A stretch of 38,247 nt of DNA, from positions 1 through 38,247 of the forward strand of contig JALKBU010000471.1 in assembly GCA_023091735.1 (NCBI GenBank), written 5' to 3'. Of the stretch, positions 1-8,727 are shown one piece after another (within the stretch, counting starts at the first letter, position 1; every line of letters starts with the position of its first letter). Origin of the DNA: Trichomonas tenax. Its lineage: Eukaryota; Parabasalia; Trichomonadida; Trichomonadidae. The position numbers and the translations under genes were made by a program. Under the pieces are notes generated by a model. That model saw nothing but the letters and a program-made list of their open reading frames with translations, was not told the origin of the DNA and did no database searches.

Positions 1-476
1 AAGACTTAGCAATTGAGCTATTTATGATGTTGGGTTCCTCTCAAATATATGTAATATTTGATATCCAGTCACGGCTTGAACATTACTGGATTTTCCCACC
101 ACTATCATCTCTTGAAATTTATGATTAATGTTTTATTTTCTTGTGCCGATAAATTGGGATAAAAAGATAAAAAACTCCGAGACCAACTGGAACTTTGGCA
201 CATTAACGGTTATCTTTTGACATTATCCCACTAAGCTATTTTGACATGTAAAACTTTCAATTATTTTCAACTATTTATGTTTTTTTTTTTTCAAATTTGA
301 AATCTCCTGAGACTAAGTTATTGGTTCGATGATACTCTATCACACTATTCAACTATAACATATATTGCGTATAATATTAAACAAAAAGTGTTACTTTACG
401 TGTCAAAATTGACGTATGAATCTGACATATAATAAAAAGGGTGTGACTCCAAAAGTGACTTCATTACAAACTAATT

Positions 477-534
477 GCGACTATCTTAAAGCCAGCATGA
501 GGATGGGTCCCTATGGTGTCTTTGAGATAGTCGC
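477..534. repeat. Imperfect long hairpin
   Basis: The left stem 477-503 and right stem 508-534 pair around the loop TGGG. The outer part (GCGACTATCTT with its partner) pairs nearly completely while several mismatches lie in the inner part. It is a diverged copy of the perfect hairpin at 1010-1061. Confidence 0.75.
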
Positions 535-615
535 AGCTAGTTTTTGCTCCTTCAGGACGAAATCGGAATTTCAATAATTTAGCCGATTTCGCCCTTGACC
601 AGATTTTAAGCATTC

Positions 616-667
616 TTTGCACCAAATCATACCTGATGTTAGCATCTCAGGTGTGTTCTGGTGCAAA
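616..667. repeat. Imperfect hairpin inside the inverted-repeat element
   Basis: TTTGCACC at 616-623 pairs with GGTGCAAA at 660-667, and TACCTGA / TCAGGTG continue the inner stem. The arms are 21 nt (616-636 and 647-667) with a few mismatches and a 10-nt loop. Function unknown. Confidence 0.6.
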
Positions 668-1009
668 AGATGCCTTCAAATTTTATTTTTTTAAAGCAAT
701 TGCAAAAAAATAATATCATATTAAAATCGCATAAATAATGACCTTGGTTAATGAAAATGACATATATTTGGTTATAATTCATTTTTATTCAATATTTTTT
801 TATTTCAAATATCAGTCTCAAAATCTCTTTGTAAGACAATTTAATATGATAAATATAACCGAAAACACGCATTCTTTAAATACACATCATCTCCTCACTT
901 CACAGACAACTTTTGAAAATTGATACAAATATTCAAACTTTCTTCATATCATATATAGCTAAATTATTGAAATTCAGATTTCGTCCTGGAGTAGCAAAAA
1001 CTAGCTGCA

Positions 1010-1061
1010 ACTGTCTCAAAGACAGCATGAGGATGGGTCCTCATGCTGTCTTTGAGACAGT
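1010..1061. repeat. Perfect 24-bp hairpin with TGGG loop
   Basis: The left arm 1010-1033 (starting ACTGTCTCAAAGACAGC) is exactly complementary to the right arm 1038-1061 (ending GTCTTTGAGACAGT), with a 4-nt TGGG loop at 1034-1037. Within each arm CTGTCTCAAAGACAG is itself a near-palindrome, so alternative folds exist. The copy at 477-534 has decayed while this one is perfect, suggesting recent origin, conversion or selection. Confidence 0.85.
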
Positions 1062-1137
1062 CACAGTCTCTCTTGACTTCGCTCTTGTAGGAAAAAGGCA
1101 AAATCATGTTTGTCACTTTTTATGATTGAGACATCAG

Positions 1138-1162
1138 TTTACGTGTCAAATTTGACATGTAA
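1138..1162. repeat. TGACATGTAA near-palindrome
   Basis: TTACGTGTCAAA (1139-1150) is followed directly by TTTGACATGTAA (1151-1162), a 24-bp palindrome with one mismatched pair. A related copy lies at 395-418, so the two flank the inverted-repeat pair at 477-1063. Single half-sites recur at 242-251, 1945-1954 and 1997-2006. Confidence 0.55.
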
Positions 1163-1422
1163 GATGTCACTTTTCATTTGACAAATTATTATATGCTACA
1201 ATTCATCTATAACATATATATCTATATTTAAAATCTCAAGTCAAGCTGATGAAACAAAAGAGTGAGAACACCTTTTTGTAAATCTTGAAATAAGATCGAA
1301 TATAAAGGAATCAGTTCTATACATAATGTTGAGAACAAAAATCCGGACAACAAAATCATCATAAAACTGGCTAATTAGTGATCTTTTGCTAGAAAATTAG
1401 CCACTTTTCCCTTGAATTTATT

Positions 1423-2434
1423 TTCTCGTTTACTCTTTTGAGTTTTGCGATTTTTAACGAGTGACCCCCCTATAGATCTGATCTGATAAAACATTTACGT
1501 ACCTTTCTGGGGTTCTGTTTACAGTGGTATCAATAATATCTCTGCAAACAAAGACCAAGCTGCTAATCCAATATTATTTTGCTTAAATAAACACTATCTT
1601 GTATTGGGAGATGATGGAAGCTCTTCTCTTATCTTATCTATTGTAGGTATAACTGCATGTTAATAATATAGGTGTAGCCTATATTAAATCGCAGAATTTA
1701 TAAATATATTAACAAAATCAATTATAATTAATACATTAATAAACAGTGTGATTTTAGATTATTATTTTAAGAATATGAGACTCTGTTTTTGTATTTTTAA
1801 AAAAGCAATAATTTAACTTATTTAGTATTTCCATTTATTTTAATATGAAATTGGCGCTTTTCAGGGGTGCTGAGTATGTTTATAGCATTTGCTTGTCTAC
1901 TTAACTTGAGGATCTCCATGCCTCAATGAGATTTCAGTGAATTGTGACATGTAAAATAAAGAAAGTCACTATTTTCGACACATATTATCTGATATTTGTC
2001 ATGTAAAGTCGAAAATTTGATATGTAATGTTACCAATGAGCAAATTTTGTGTGAACTTGAGGTAGCATAACTTTATGTATGCTCGATGTATGAGCAAAGG
2101 AATGCCGTTTGACTCCTGCGCGTAGCGTATTTTTTCTTTTCTATTTTTTGATTTTTCTAGGGGAACTCTTGCAAAAATAAGCGAGTGAACGCTATAATAG
2201 TGAGATGTATTTGTTATAATCATCAAAGAGATTCATAACAGAAGCCCATTAATGATTTGTAATGGGTTTCTGTTTGTAATCATATCATGATTAAGTAATA
2301 CTTTGCTAAGATCATGGAACAGATTGCACCACTAGAATCAGCACCTCAAAAAAGCACGTAAATGTTTCATCAGATTCGTCCAGGAATGGGTGTTACTCGT
2401 TAAAAATCGCAAAACTCAAAAAGGTCAACGAGAA
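1423..2434. repeat. Second inverted-repeat pair, possible mobile element
   Basis: The segment 1423-1517 matches the reverse complement of 2339-2434. The best shared core is TGAGTTTTGCGATTTTTA followed by ACGAGT, then CTGAT-AAACATTTACGT and a weaker T-rich end. Arms are about 95 bp and the whole unit about 1.0 kb. The interior has no convincing gene. It is unrelated in sequence to the pair at 477-1063, so two different element types seem to sit side by side. Confidence 0.6.
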
Positions 2435-3340
2435 AAAAGTGGAGTCCCACTTTTCAATTAAAGAGATGTTTTTTAACTCTCAAATTTGGTTTTTAGCGAC
2501 CAAAATTGGCAAAATTAGCATTACCATTATGTAAATATTATAATAAACCATATTTTAAAAAATGGATAAGGTTAAAAGTCACGTTTTTTCACAATTTATT
2601 TGACACTGTTTACATTAATAAAATAGTTTATATGGTGCGAATTATTTTCCATCGTTTTTATTTTGAACACGTTATTTCTATTAATCAATAATTTCAGCAT
2701 AATCATTGGGCTATGAGTATAAGTTGGTGTATCACATTAAAAACATGTAATGTGTGCATGCGTCTATGCATATTGTCGTCTCCGCAATGATTTCGTGTAT
2801 TTATAAATTAAGATACTGAACAATTATTCAATTAGGAGCTTGTATTATTTGTAATATGTTACTATGTTGTTGGCATGTGATATACTTATAATAAATATTG
2901 CTATTTACTCAATAATAAGCTGATATCAAATTGTTAATGAAAAATATGAAACGATATCATATATGTTTAACACTACAACTATGTATGGTATCACATAAGA
3001 GTTATATCTGCCCATACATATTTGATCTGGTTCTGACCTCCAGAGTTGATACACTTCTAATTAAAGTTATGCGGGATAACTCTTATAGACAACTTTTTTA
3101 TTGCAAAAGCATGATCTACATCACTTGGAAACCCCAAATCCAAAATATTTTCGTCTAATACCTCTTCTACAACATAAAAAAAGTAAAATCGAAAAAAAAC
3201 TCATCAAAACTCCCTCTACATACTCAAAGAGCAATGAAAGAAAACTCCGGTAGAGGGGACAATCAAAATTTGTCGAGAATGAAAATTGTGACGATAGGAT
3301 TGAGAGGATCTCACAAATCTTTAACAGAGAAATCAAAATT

Positions 3341-3345
3341 TCATA
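3341..3345 (+). promoter_or_regulatory. Possible initiator (Inr) of the amylase gene
   Basis: TCATA matches the trichomonad Inr core TCA(+1)Y(T/A) and lies just before the ATG at 3347, which would give a 5' UTR of only four bases. An alternative TCACA at 3311-3315 would give a UTR of about 34 bases, more typical for this lineage. The transcription start is not determined. Confidence 0.35.
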
Positions 3346-3346
3346 A

Positions 3347-4831
3347 ATGCTCTTTGCACTCTCCAAGATGTGCGCTTCCGCACAGCTCCCGACGAGGCTG
3401 CTCGAGATCTCGACGCGCCCGTACCTCTACGGACTCTCGCAGAAGCTTGGCAAGCAGATAAAGACTTTCAAGGACATCCCGGACTCTGAGTTCCAGGACT
3501 GGAAGAATAAGGGATTCGAGTGGGTCTGGTTCATGGGCGTCTGGCAGATCGGCACATACGGTCCACAGCACGACCGCACTGACCCAGGACTCATCAAATC
3601 GTTCAACATTGTTCTCCCAGGTTGGACAAACGACGATGTCATCGGTTCCCCGTACTCCATCGCAGAGTACAAGCTCAACGCAGAACTCGGATCTGAGGAA
3701 GACCTCAAGTGGCTCAGAGAAAAGTTACATTCTCTCGGAATGAAGCTCATGCTCGATTTCGTTCCAAACCACTCCGCATGCGACGCTCCAACAATCCCGA
3801 CAAAGCAAAACTTCTACGTCCGCTGCCCGAAGGGCCAGACTCCTGACCCATCGAAGTACATGAGCAACGGAATTGCTTACGGCTGCGGCATGTGGTGTGA
3901 CCCATGGACAGATGTCGCTCAGTACAACTATGCTGACAAGGAATTCCGCCTTCATCAGATTAATGTTCTCAAGTACATCGCCTCTGTTGCTGATGGCTGC
4001 CGCTGCGATATGGCACACCTCATCATCAACGACGAGTTCTGGAACTATTGGCAGAACGAGCTCACATCCTGGGGCTACTCGAAGCCATCTACAGAATTCT
4101 GGGCTGACGCTATCTCCGCTGTTAAGGCCGTCTATCCAAACTTCAAGTTCATGGCTGAGAGCTATGGCGACGTCCTCGCAAAGCTCCACTCATTCGGCTT
4201 CGACTGGGCTTACGATAAAGACCCACTGGACAAGATCTACTACCACGATGTTAAGGGCTACCAGCAGTACGTCCAGTCCCACGACATCAACTTCTTCTCA
4301 AAGACAGCTCACTTCACAGAGAACCACGATGAGCCACGTACAGTTGATAAGTTCTGGAACTGGGACCCAGCCGCTAACTGCGCTGCTGCTACACTCCTCA
4401 CACTCCCAGGCTTAAGATTCATCTTCCAGGATCAGTGGCTTGGCTACAAGAACAAGCTTGATGTCCACCTTCGCCGCGCTGCCCCAGAGAACCCACGCAC
4501 TGACATCCAGAAATTCTACGACACACTCTTCAAGGTCCTCGACATGCCAGCTCTCAAGGAGGGTCAGTTCGTCCAGCTTTGGGTTTCCGGCTCCGACACA
4601 ATTCCAGCATGGAAGTGGGTTAAAGGTGATCAGAGAATCCTCGTCTGCGCTAACTTCAATGAGAACAAGTCTGGCGGCAACGTCGTTCTTGCCGATGCTC
4701 CAGGCAGTGGCAACATCCAAGTCAAAGAACTCATCTCTGGCGAGACATATCAGAGAGATGCTCAGACACTCCGCACGCAAGGCCTTACTGTCGTTCTTGA
4801 CCAGTACCAGGTCCAGATCTTCCAGTACTAA
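3347..4831 (+). CDS. GH13 alpha-amylase family protein
   Basis: A 494-residue glycoside hydrolase family 13 protein, expected to act on alpha-glucans. All four conserved GH13 regions are visible: region I DFVPNH (residues 137-142), region II GCRCDMAH with the catalytic Asp about 221, region III AESYG with the acid/base Glu about 271, and region IV ENHDEP with His327-Asp328. The N-terminal TRPYLYGLSQKLG and the W-rich WVWFMGVW segment recall bacterial GH13 proteins that are not classical secreted amylases. A short hydrophobic start (MLFALS) is a poor signal peptide, so location is uncertain. An alternative ATG lies at 3368. Codons are strongly C-ending, as in highly expressed trichomonad genes, and the stop overlaps TAAA. 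Substrate specificity and transglycosylase versus hydrolase activity cannot be told from sequence. Confidence 0.93.
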   Translation: MLFALSKMCASAQLPTRLLEISTRPYLYGLSQKLGKQIKTFKDIPDSEFQDWKNKGFEWVWFMGVWQIGTYGPQHDRTDPGLIKSFNIVLPGWTNDDVIGSPYSIAEYKLNAELGSEEDLKWLREKLHSLGMKLMLDFVPNHSACDAPTIPTKQNFYVRCPKGQTPDPSKYMSNGIAYGCGMWCDPWTDVAQYNYADKEFRLHQINVLKYIASVADGCRCDMAHLIINDEFWNYWQNELTSWGYSKPSTEFWADAISAVKAVYPNFKFMAESYGDVLAKLHSFGFDWAYDKDPLDKIYYHDVKGYQQYVQSHDINFFSKTAHFTENHDEPRTVDKFWNWDPAANCAAATLLTLPGLRFIFQDQWLGYKNKLDVHLRRAAPENPRTDIQKFYDTLFKVLDMPALKEGQFVQLWVSGSDTIPAWKWVKGDQRILVCANFNENKSGGNVVLADAPGSGNIQVKELISGETYQRDAQTLRTQGLTVVLDQYQVQIFQY

Positions 4832-4883
4832 ATATAAGCTTTCTTAAAAATAAACATTTTATTCACAATAAAGAAATAAAAAT

Positions 4884-5534
4884 TCATGCATAGTTGCTCT
4901 CGAAGCGAATCTCGGGTAAGTTTCCACGGCGAACGATTGTGTAACAACCGATAGGCGGGGTAGGATTGAAGTTGATTGGGGAAGGTTTTGGCGGGCCTTT
5001 ATGGACTTCTGTTGTCTTCGGCGAGTTGTCGAATATTTGGGCCGATTTGTGTATTGAAGGCTGCATTATAACGGAATCTGAATTTTGCTGAATAAGCTGC
5101 TTTTGCGTTTCCAGTCCTCTCTTTGGCTGATCGTACTGCCTCCCTCCAGGGTACTGCGGCTGGAGCTGAATTAGCGACTGGTTCTGCTGTGTCAGATTTG
5201 GCGTCATCATAATCTGGCTCTGCTGGCCCTGGGAAATCTGCGGCTGCTGCAGCAACGACTGCCCCATCAGTGCCTGCGAAAGAAATGCCTGTGCGTTGAA
5301 GTTTTGGAATGGAAGTTGGTTAACGAGCTGTTGTTGCTGCTGCGGGGAGAGCATCATCTGTGGCGTCTGCAGAATCGCGACTTTGTTGCTGTGCGGGCTC
5401 TGATAAGTATTCTGATAATTGTACTGCGACTGGAGATCGACGTACATCGGGTGCTGCTGGTACATCCTGTTCTTAGGGTCGTACTGAATATTCCCGGGCA
5501 CCTGAGAGCCCTGCGGAGACTTCTGATAGTTCAT
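4884..5534 (-). CDS. Gln/Asn-rich protein, unknown function
   Basis: A 216-residue protein on the minus strand. I start it at the ATG at 5534 (MNYQKSPQG); an in-frame extension to 5546 would need a TTG start. Most of the chain is low complexity, rich in Gln, Pro, Ser and Tyr, with runs such as QQQQQ. The last 35 or so residues (NPTPPIGCYTIVRRGNLPEI) are more ordered and may be the conserved part. There is no signal peptide, membrane segment or recognised domain. It lies tail-to-tail with the amylase gene (about 50 bp between stops). The long disordered Gln-rich region would suit a scaffold or RNA/condensate-associated protein, but that is a guess. Confidence 0.8.
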   Translation of the reverse strand: MNYQKSPQGSQVPGNIQYDPKNRMYQQHPMYVDLQSQYNYQNTYQSPHSNKVAILQTPQMMLSPQQQQQLVNQLPFQNFNAQAFLSQALMGQSLLQQPQISQGQQSQIMMTPNLTQQNQSLIQLQPQYPGGRQYDQPKRGLETQKQLIQQNSDSVIMQPSIHKSAQIFDNSPKTTEVHKGPPKPSPINFNPTPPIGCYTIVRRGNLPEIRFESNYA

Positions 5535-5734
5535 TTTCCTTGTCAATAGTGCGACACTAAAAAAATAAAAAAGCGAAAAATAACTTTAATTGATATAATA
5601 TATGCATAAAGTTATTATAGTTTCGTTTTTATTATTTAAAAAGGCGAAAAGGTCATTATTGAGACAAAAAAAATCGAATTTTTAAAATATATTTTAAAAA
5701 TGATAACAACAATAAATACAGTTTATTATAAATC

Positions 5735-7426
5735 TTACATCATATCAAAGTTAAACATGTTCGGATTCTGCTCAATGTATTGCTGGATGATCTGGTAATA
5801 CTTCTCGAATGCTGGATCGCTGCCGAGGATGCTTTGGATCTCCAGGACGATGTCGTTCGTCTCCTTATGCTGGAGGCAGCGCTTGAACGCTCCTGCGGCA
5901 GAAGCGAGAACTCCTTGCGCGTACTCAGGGTTGTTGAACTCAACCTTGTTGAGGGTGTCGTAGGCCCTCATGGAGTAGACATACTCTCCGTCATTGAATG
6001 TCTCTGAAGCGATGATTTGCAGAAGGGCTGTTGCGACTTCTGTCTTTGTGGCGTTCAAGTAGAGCTGCCACGCTTGCTCATATTTCTTGTTCTTGAGCAA
6101 TGTCTTCGCGTACCATTGCTGGTAAGACAGATCCTCCTTGTAGGGCGAGTTTTCGAGTTTCGCAAAGCACTCTTCTGCTTGCTTCCAGTTCTCGAGGACG
6201 CCGTTCGCCATTCCTTCGTTGTAGATGAACTCGTCGCACGTCCCCAAAACGTGCCTGAAGGAGTCCATGATTTTGATGACTTTGTTGAAGTCTGCGTTGA
6301 TGAAGTTCGTCGTGGCCATCGCACATCGCTGGATGACTGTGTCTTTGATGTCTTCCATTTCCGAGATAATTGAAAAGATTTGATTTGCTTCCTCGATGAG
6401 ATTGACGTCGGACTTGTTCTGCCCGTACTCGAGAAGGACCGTTCCCTTGAGAATGAAGTCGTTTACGTCAGACGGCTTGAAATTTTCGAGAAGTGCGTAA
6501 GCCTCGTCTGCATTGTTGTCCCTGACGTACAAAGTTGCGAGGTTATTTTTCGCTTCTGGGATTGCGCCAATGAGCTTCGGGAAAACCTGATAGCCGTCAG
6601 CACCCCCCAAAAAGACGCAGAGGTTGTGCTGGATGAGGTCATCGATGAAGTTAAAGCTGGCACTGCCGAACTTCTTGACCTGGAGAAGCTGTGATTCTGC
6701 TACACCCGGATCTGGGAATAATTTGAAGTAATCGCAGCTCTTGAGGTTCAAAGCAACAGCGGAGTCCGAGTTTATGCCGAGATATTCATCGACGGAATCG
6801 TTTGATTCCTGGAATTTCTCCAATTTGAATAAGCACATCGCAATGTAAACGTTCAGAGCGATGTAGTCTTGGTGCTCAGCGAGTAGCTTTTGGTAGAGGT
6901 CGATGCCTTCCTGGTAATTGCTGCGCTGGTAGTGAATTGCTGCCAAAGAGAGCTGATTTTCGAGTGTGCCGACTAATTTCGAGTGACATTGGAAGAGTAG
7001 CTCTTCGTCGTTCTGTTGGTGAGCGATGTGGAAGAGCAGACGTATTTTGTAGTCACATTGCGGTCCTTTTTCTGCTTCGGCCTTTGCTTCATCGAATTCT
7101 TTGAGGTAGAACAGACACGACGATATGTACAAGTGCAGGATCATGTTATTCGGATCCGCTTCGAGCATTTTTTGATATAGATCGATCGCTTCTTGGTATT
7201 TTCCCTGGTGGAACAGGCAGTAGCCCTTCCACAACTTGAAGTTGATGTCGACCTCCATGTTGAGATCGTCCTCCAAAAACTCAATATATGTCGCCGCTGC
7301 AGAGTAATTTCGCTGCTCGACGGCGTTGATGATGGTATCGATGCTCTCTATGTTGAGGTCGGGCATTTCCTCCTCGACTTTCTCGACGACTTTTGGGACT
7401 TTTTTCGCCTTCGAACCTACAATCAT
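5735..7426 (-). CDS. IFT56: Intraflagellar transport protein IFT56 (TTC26/DYF-13)
   Basis: A 563-residue TPR protein, close to the family's usual length of about 550. IFT56 is a peripheral IFT-B subunit that helps carry cargo, including inner dynein arm components, into the flagellum. The N-terminal half shows TPR units (for example WKGYCLFHQGKYQEAIDLY). The middle holds family-specific blocks: ALNLKSCDYFKLF, the IQHNLCVFLGG stretch followed by the PKLIGAIPEAKNNL block, and NDFILKG. The C-terminal part keeps WYAKTLLKNKKYEQAWQLY. I chose the ATG at 7426; the frame extends to 7477 only through a TTG. A clear initiator TCACTTT lies 14-16 bases upstream. Divergent from the kinase gene. The assignment rests on remembered family sequence, not a search. 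Confidence 0.92.
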   Translation of the reverse strand: MIVGSKAKKVPKVVEKVEEEMPDLNIESIDTIINAVEQRNYSAAATYIEFLEDDLNMEVDINFKLWKGYCLFHQGKYQEAIDLYQKMLEADPNNMILHLYISSCLFYLKEFDEAKAEAEKGPQCDYKIRLLFHIAHQQNDEELLFQCHSKLVGTLENQLSLAAIHYQRSNYQEGIDLYQKLLAEHQDYIALNVYIAMCLFKLEKFQESNDSVDEYLGINSDSAVALNLKSCDYFKLFPDPGVAESQLLQVKKFGSASFNFIDDLIQHNLCVFLGGADGYQVFPKLIGAIPEAKNNLATLYVRDNNADEAYALLENFKPSDVNDFILKGTVLLEYGQNKSDVNLIEEANQIFSIISEMEDIKDTVIQRCAMATTNFINADFNKVIKIMDSFRHVLGTCDEFIYNEGMANGVLENWKQAEECFAKLENSPYKEDLSYQQWYAKTLLKNKKYEQAWQLYLNATKTEVATALLQIIASETFNDGEYVYSMRAYDTLNKVEFNNPEYAQGVLASAAGAFKRCLQHKETNDIVLEIQSILGSDPAFEKYYQIIQQYIEQNPNMFNFDMM

Positions 7427-7435
7427 TTTATCAAA

Positions 7436-7442
7436 AAAGTGA
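7436..7442 (-). promoter_or_regulatory. Initiator (Inr) of IFT56
   Basis: On the minus strand TCACTTT (7442 down to 7436) matches TCA(+1)Y(T/A), with the presumed start A at 7440. That gives a 5' UTR of about 14 nt before the ATG at 7426, a typical trichomonad arrangement. Confidence 0.65.
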
Positions 7443-7488
7443 CAATAATACGTTAATCTCTCCCCAAAAAAATTCAAAAATCTCCAAA

Positions 7489-8727
7489 ATGAGTGAATCT
7501 GTCGATGAAAATTTGGTAATCGATGGATTTGAGATCCTGGAGGAGATCGGAAGCGGCGGGTTTTCCAGGGTCCACCTCGCGAAGCACATTGACTCTGGAA
7601 CTTACGCGGCTGCGAAAGTTGTGAATCTTCCTGCGATGCACGAATCCGAATTTAACGGAATCATGAGAGAAATCAGCGTGTTCATGCAGACGGAGCACAT
7701 TAACATATGCCATTTGTATCATCTTTCAGTATATAAGCAAAATTTATATTTATTTATGGAATGCGTTCCAAATGGAACTCTTCTTTCTTACGTTAATAAC
7801 AACCATGGACTGAGTGAGCAGGATGCATGCCCGCTTTTCTTGCAGCTTTTCTCAGCACTTCGTTATCTTCACAGTGTCCACTTTCTCGCACACAGAGACT
7901 TAAAATTGGAGAATGTTTTGATAGATGCAAACAATGCGATCAAACTTACAGACTTTGGACTTGCAGGAACTGATTACTGCAACATTATGAAAACTTTTGT
8001 CGGCACTCCAGGTTACACAGCGCCAGAAGTTATCTCAGGCGCCGACTATGACCAAAAGTGCGATGTTTGGTCGTTAGGAGTTTGTCTTTTCGCAATGATT
8101 ACGGGCACATTACCTTTCACTGCGCAAAACACAAATTACAGATTGCTAATTGATGAAGCCACATCAATGACATTTCCTGGAACATTTTCCGCATCCCTTA
8201 TAGACTTATTTAGGAAGATGTTTACGGTAAAACCCGCAAATCGCCCAAACTTGATGCAGCTGCAGAGCCACCCTTGGCTGCATGGCCTTAAATACTGCGC
8301 GTATAACGTCACACCAAAGCCGATAGTTTTCTACCAAGTTGATAGCATAGACGATATAGTTAAGTTCAAAAGGCGCAAATACAAACCAGATCCTCATATC
8401 TTGAGTGCATGCGTCGAGAAGGGTATTAATGCTGAACAATTGACGCACGATCTCGATGTCGGTTTGGTGAATTCTAATACCGCTATGTATTTCTGCTTAC
8501 TCCACCCTTTAACAGAAAGGCCAGATTTCAGCAAGCCGAAGCAGACTGTTATCGCTAGACACCGCGTCAGAGCTCAAAGCTCAGGCAAGAAATATACGAC
8601 TTTGCGAAAACTATCGCAGAACCCACTTTCTAATTCGAATGCGGTCTTGAAATCAACAGCGAAGGCTGTAGTAACGCCGCAGAGGAGAGTTCAACTGCGG
8701 AACTCGAATGGTAGACTGTTTCCATAA
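7489..8727 (+). CDS. Ser/Thr protein kinase, CAMK/AMPK-like
   Basis: A 412-residue kinase starting at MSESVDENL (ATG 7489); the longer frame upstream would need a TTG start and cross the neighbour's promoter. The kinase domain covers about residues 14-275. The Gly loop is GSGGFSRV (21-28), the Lys is in AAAKVV (about 43), the catalytic loop is HRDLKLEN (135-142), then DFG (155-157) and TAPE (177-180). All catalytic residues are present, so it should be active. Ser/Thr type is shown by DLKLEN and the GTPGYTAPE segment. After the domain a helical stretch (about 315-360, INAEQLTHDLDVGLV) resembles the UBA-like region of AMPK-related kinases. The basic tail is unassigned. Trichomonads have many such paralogues, so the substrate is not inferable. 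Only 62 bp separate this ATG from that of IFT56. Confidence 0.93.
   Translation: MSESVDENLVIDGFEILEEIGSGGFSRVHLAKHIDSGTYAAAKVVNLPAMHESEFNGIMREISVFMQTEHINICHLYHLSVYKQNLYLFMECVPNGTLLSYVNNNHGLSEQDACPLFLQLFSALRYLHSVHFLAHRDLKLENVLIDANNAIKLTDFGLAGTDYCNIMKTFVGTPGYTAPEVISGADYDQKCDVWSLGVCLFAMITGTLPFTAQNTNYRLLIDEATSMTFPGTFSASLIDLFRKMFTVKPANRPNLMQLQSHPWLHGLKYCAYNVTPKPIVFYQVDSIDDIVKFKRRKYKPDPHILSACVEKGINAEQLTHDLDVGLVNSNTAMYFCLLHPLTERPDFSKPKQTVIARHRVRAQSSGKKYTTLRKLSQNPLSNSNAVLKSTAKAVVTPQRRVQLRNSNGRLFP

Larger units (their letters stand above)
477..1063. repeat. Inverted-repeat pair, possible MITE-like element
   Basis: The arm at 477-582 reappears as its reverse complement at 959-1063. Both arms hold the hairpin core with GACAGCATGAGGA-like stems, then GCAGCTAGTTTTTGCT, then a CAGGACGAAATC block and AATTTCAATAATTTAG. 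The arms are about 105 bp and the spacer about 375 bp. A separate imperfect hairpin sits in the spacer at 616-667. No coding capacity is visible. The design (long terminal inverted repeats, short non-coding interior) fits a miniature inverted-repeat transposable element, but target-site duplications were not identified. Confidence 0.6.
1..3346. other. Gene-poor AT-rich region with inverted repeats
   Basis: No open frame here has a recognisable product; the short ones have low-complexity, AT-driven translations and some run across hairpins. What the stretch does hold is structure: two pairs of long inverted repeats (477-582 with 959-1063, and 1423-1517 with 2339-2434), several hairpins and repeated TGACATGTAA-like motifs. 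This resembles a graveyard of non-autonomous mobile elements next to the first real gene at 3347. No transposase, integrase or polymerase gene was seen, so the type of element is not assigned. Confidence 0.7.

Noticed and set aside
913..1125. Open frame across the perfect hairpin
   Set aside because: It begins at a TTG and its sequence is dictated by the inverted repeat; no protein signal is seen.
2931..3158. Open frame upstream of the amylase gene
   Set aside because: AT-rich translation without domain, repeats or promoter motif; likely chance.
1..3346. Maverick/Polinton or Tvmar1 mariner element
   Set aside because: Both are common in Trichomonas, but no polymerase, integrase or transposase sequence is visible in this stretch.
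5535..5546. Longer start for the Gln-rich protein
   Set aside because: The extension needs a TTG start, which is not expected in a eukaryotic gene; the ATG at 5534 is used.
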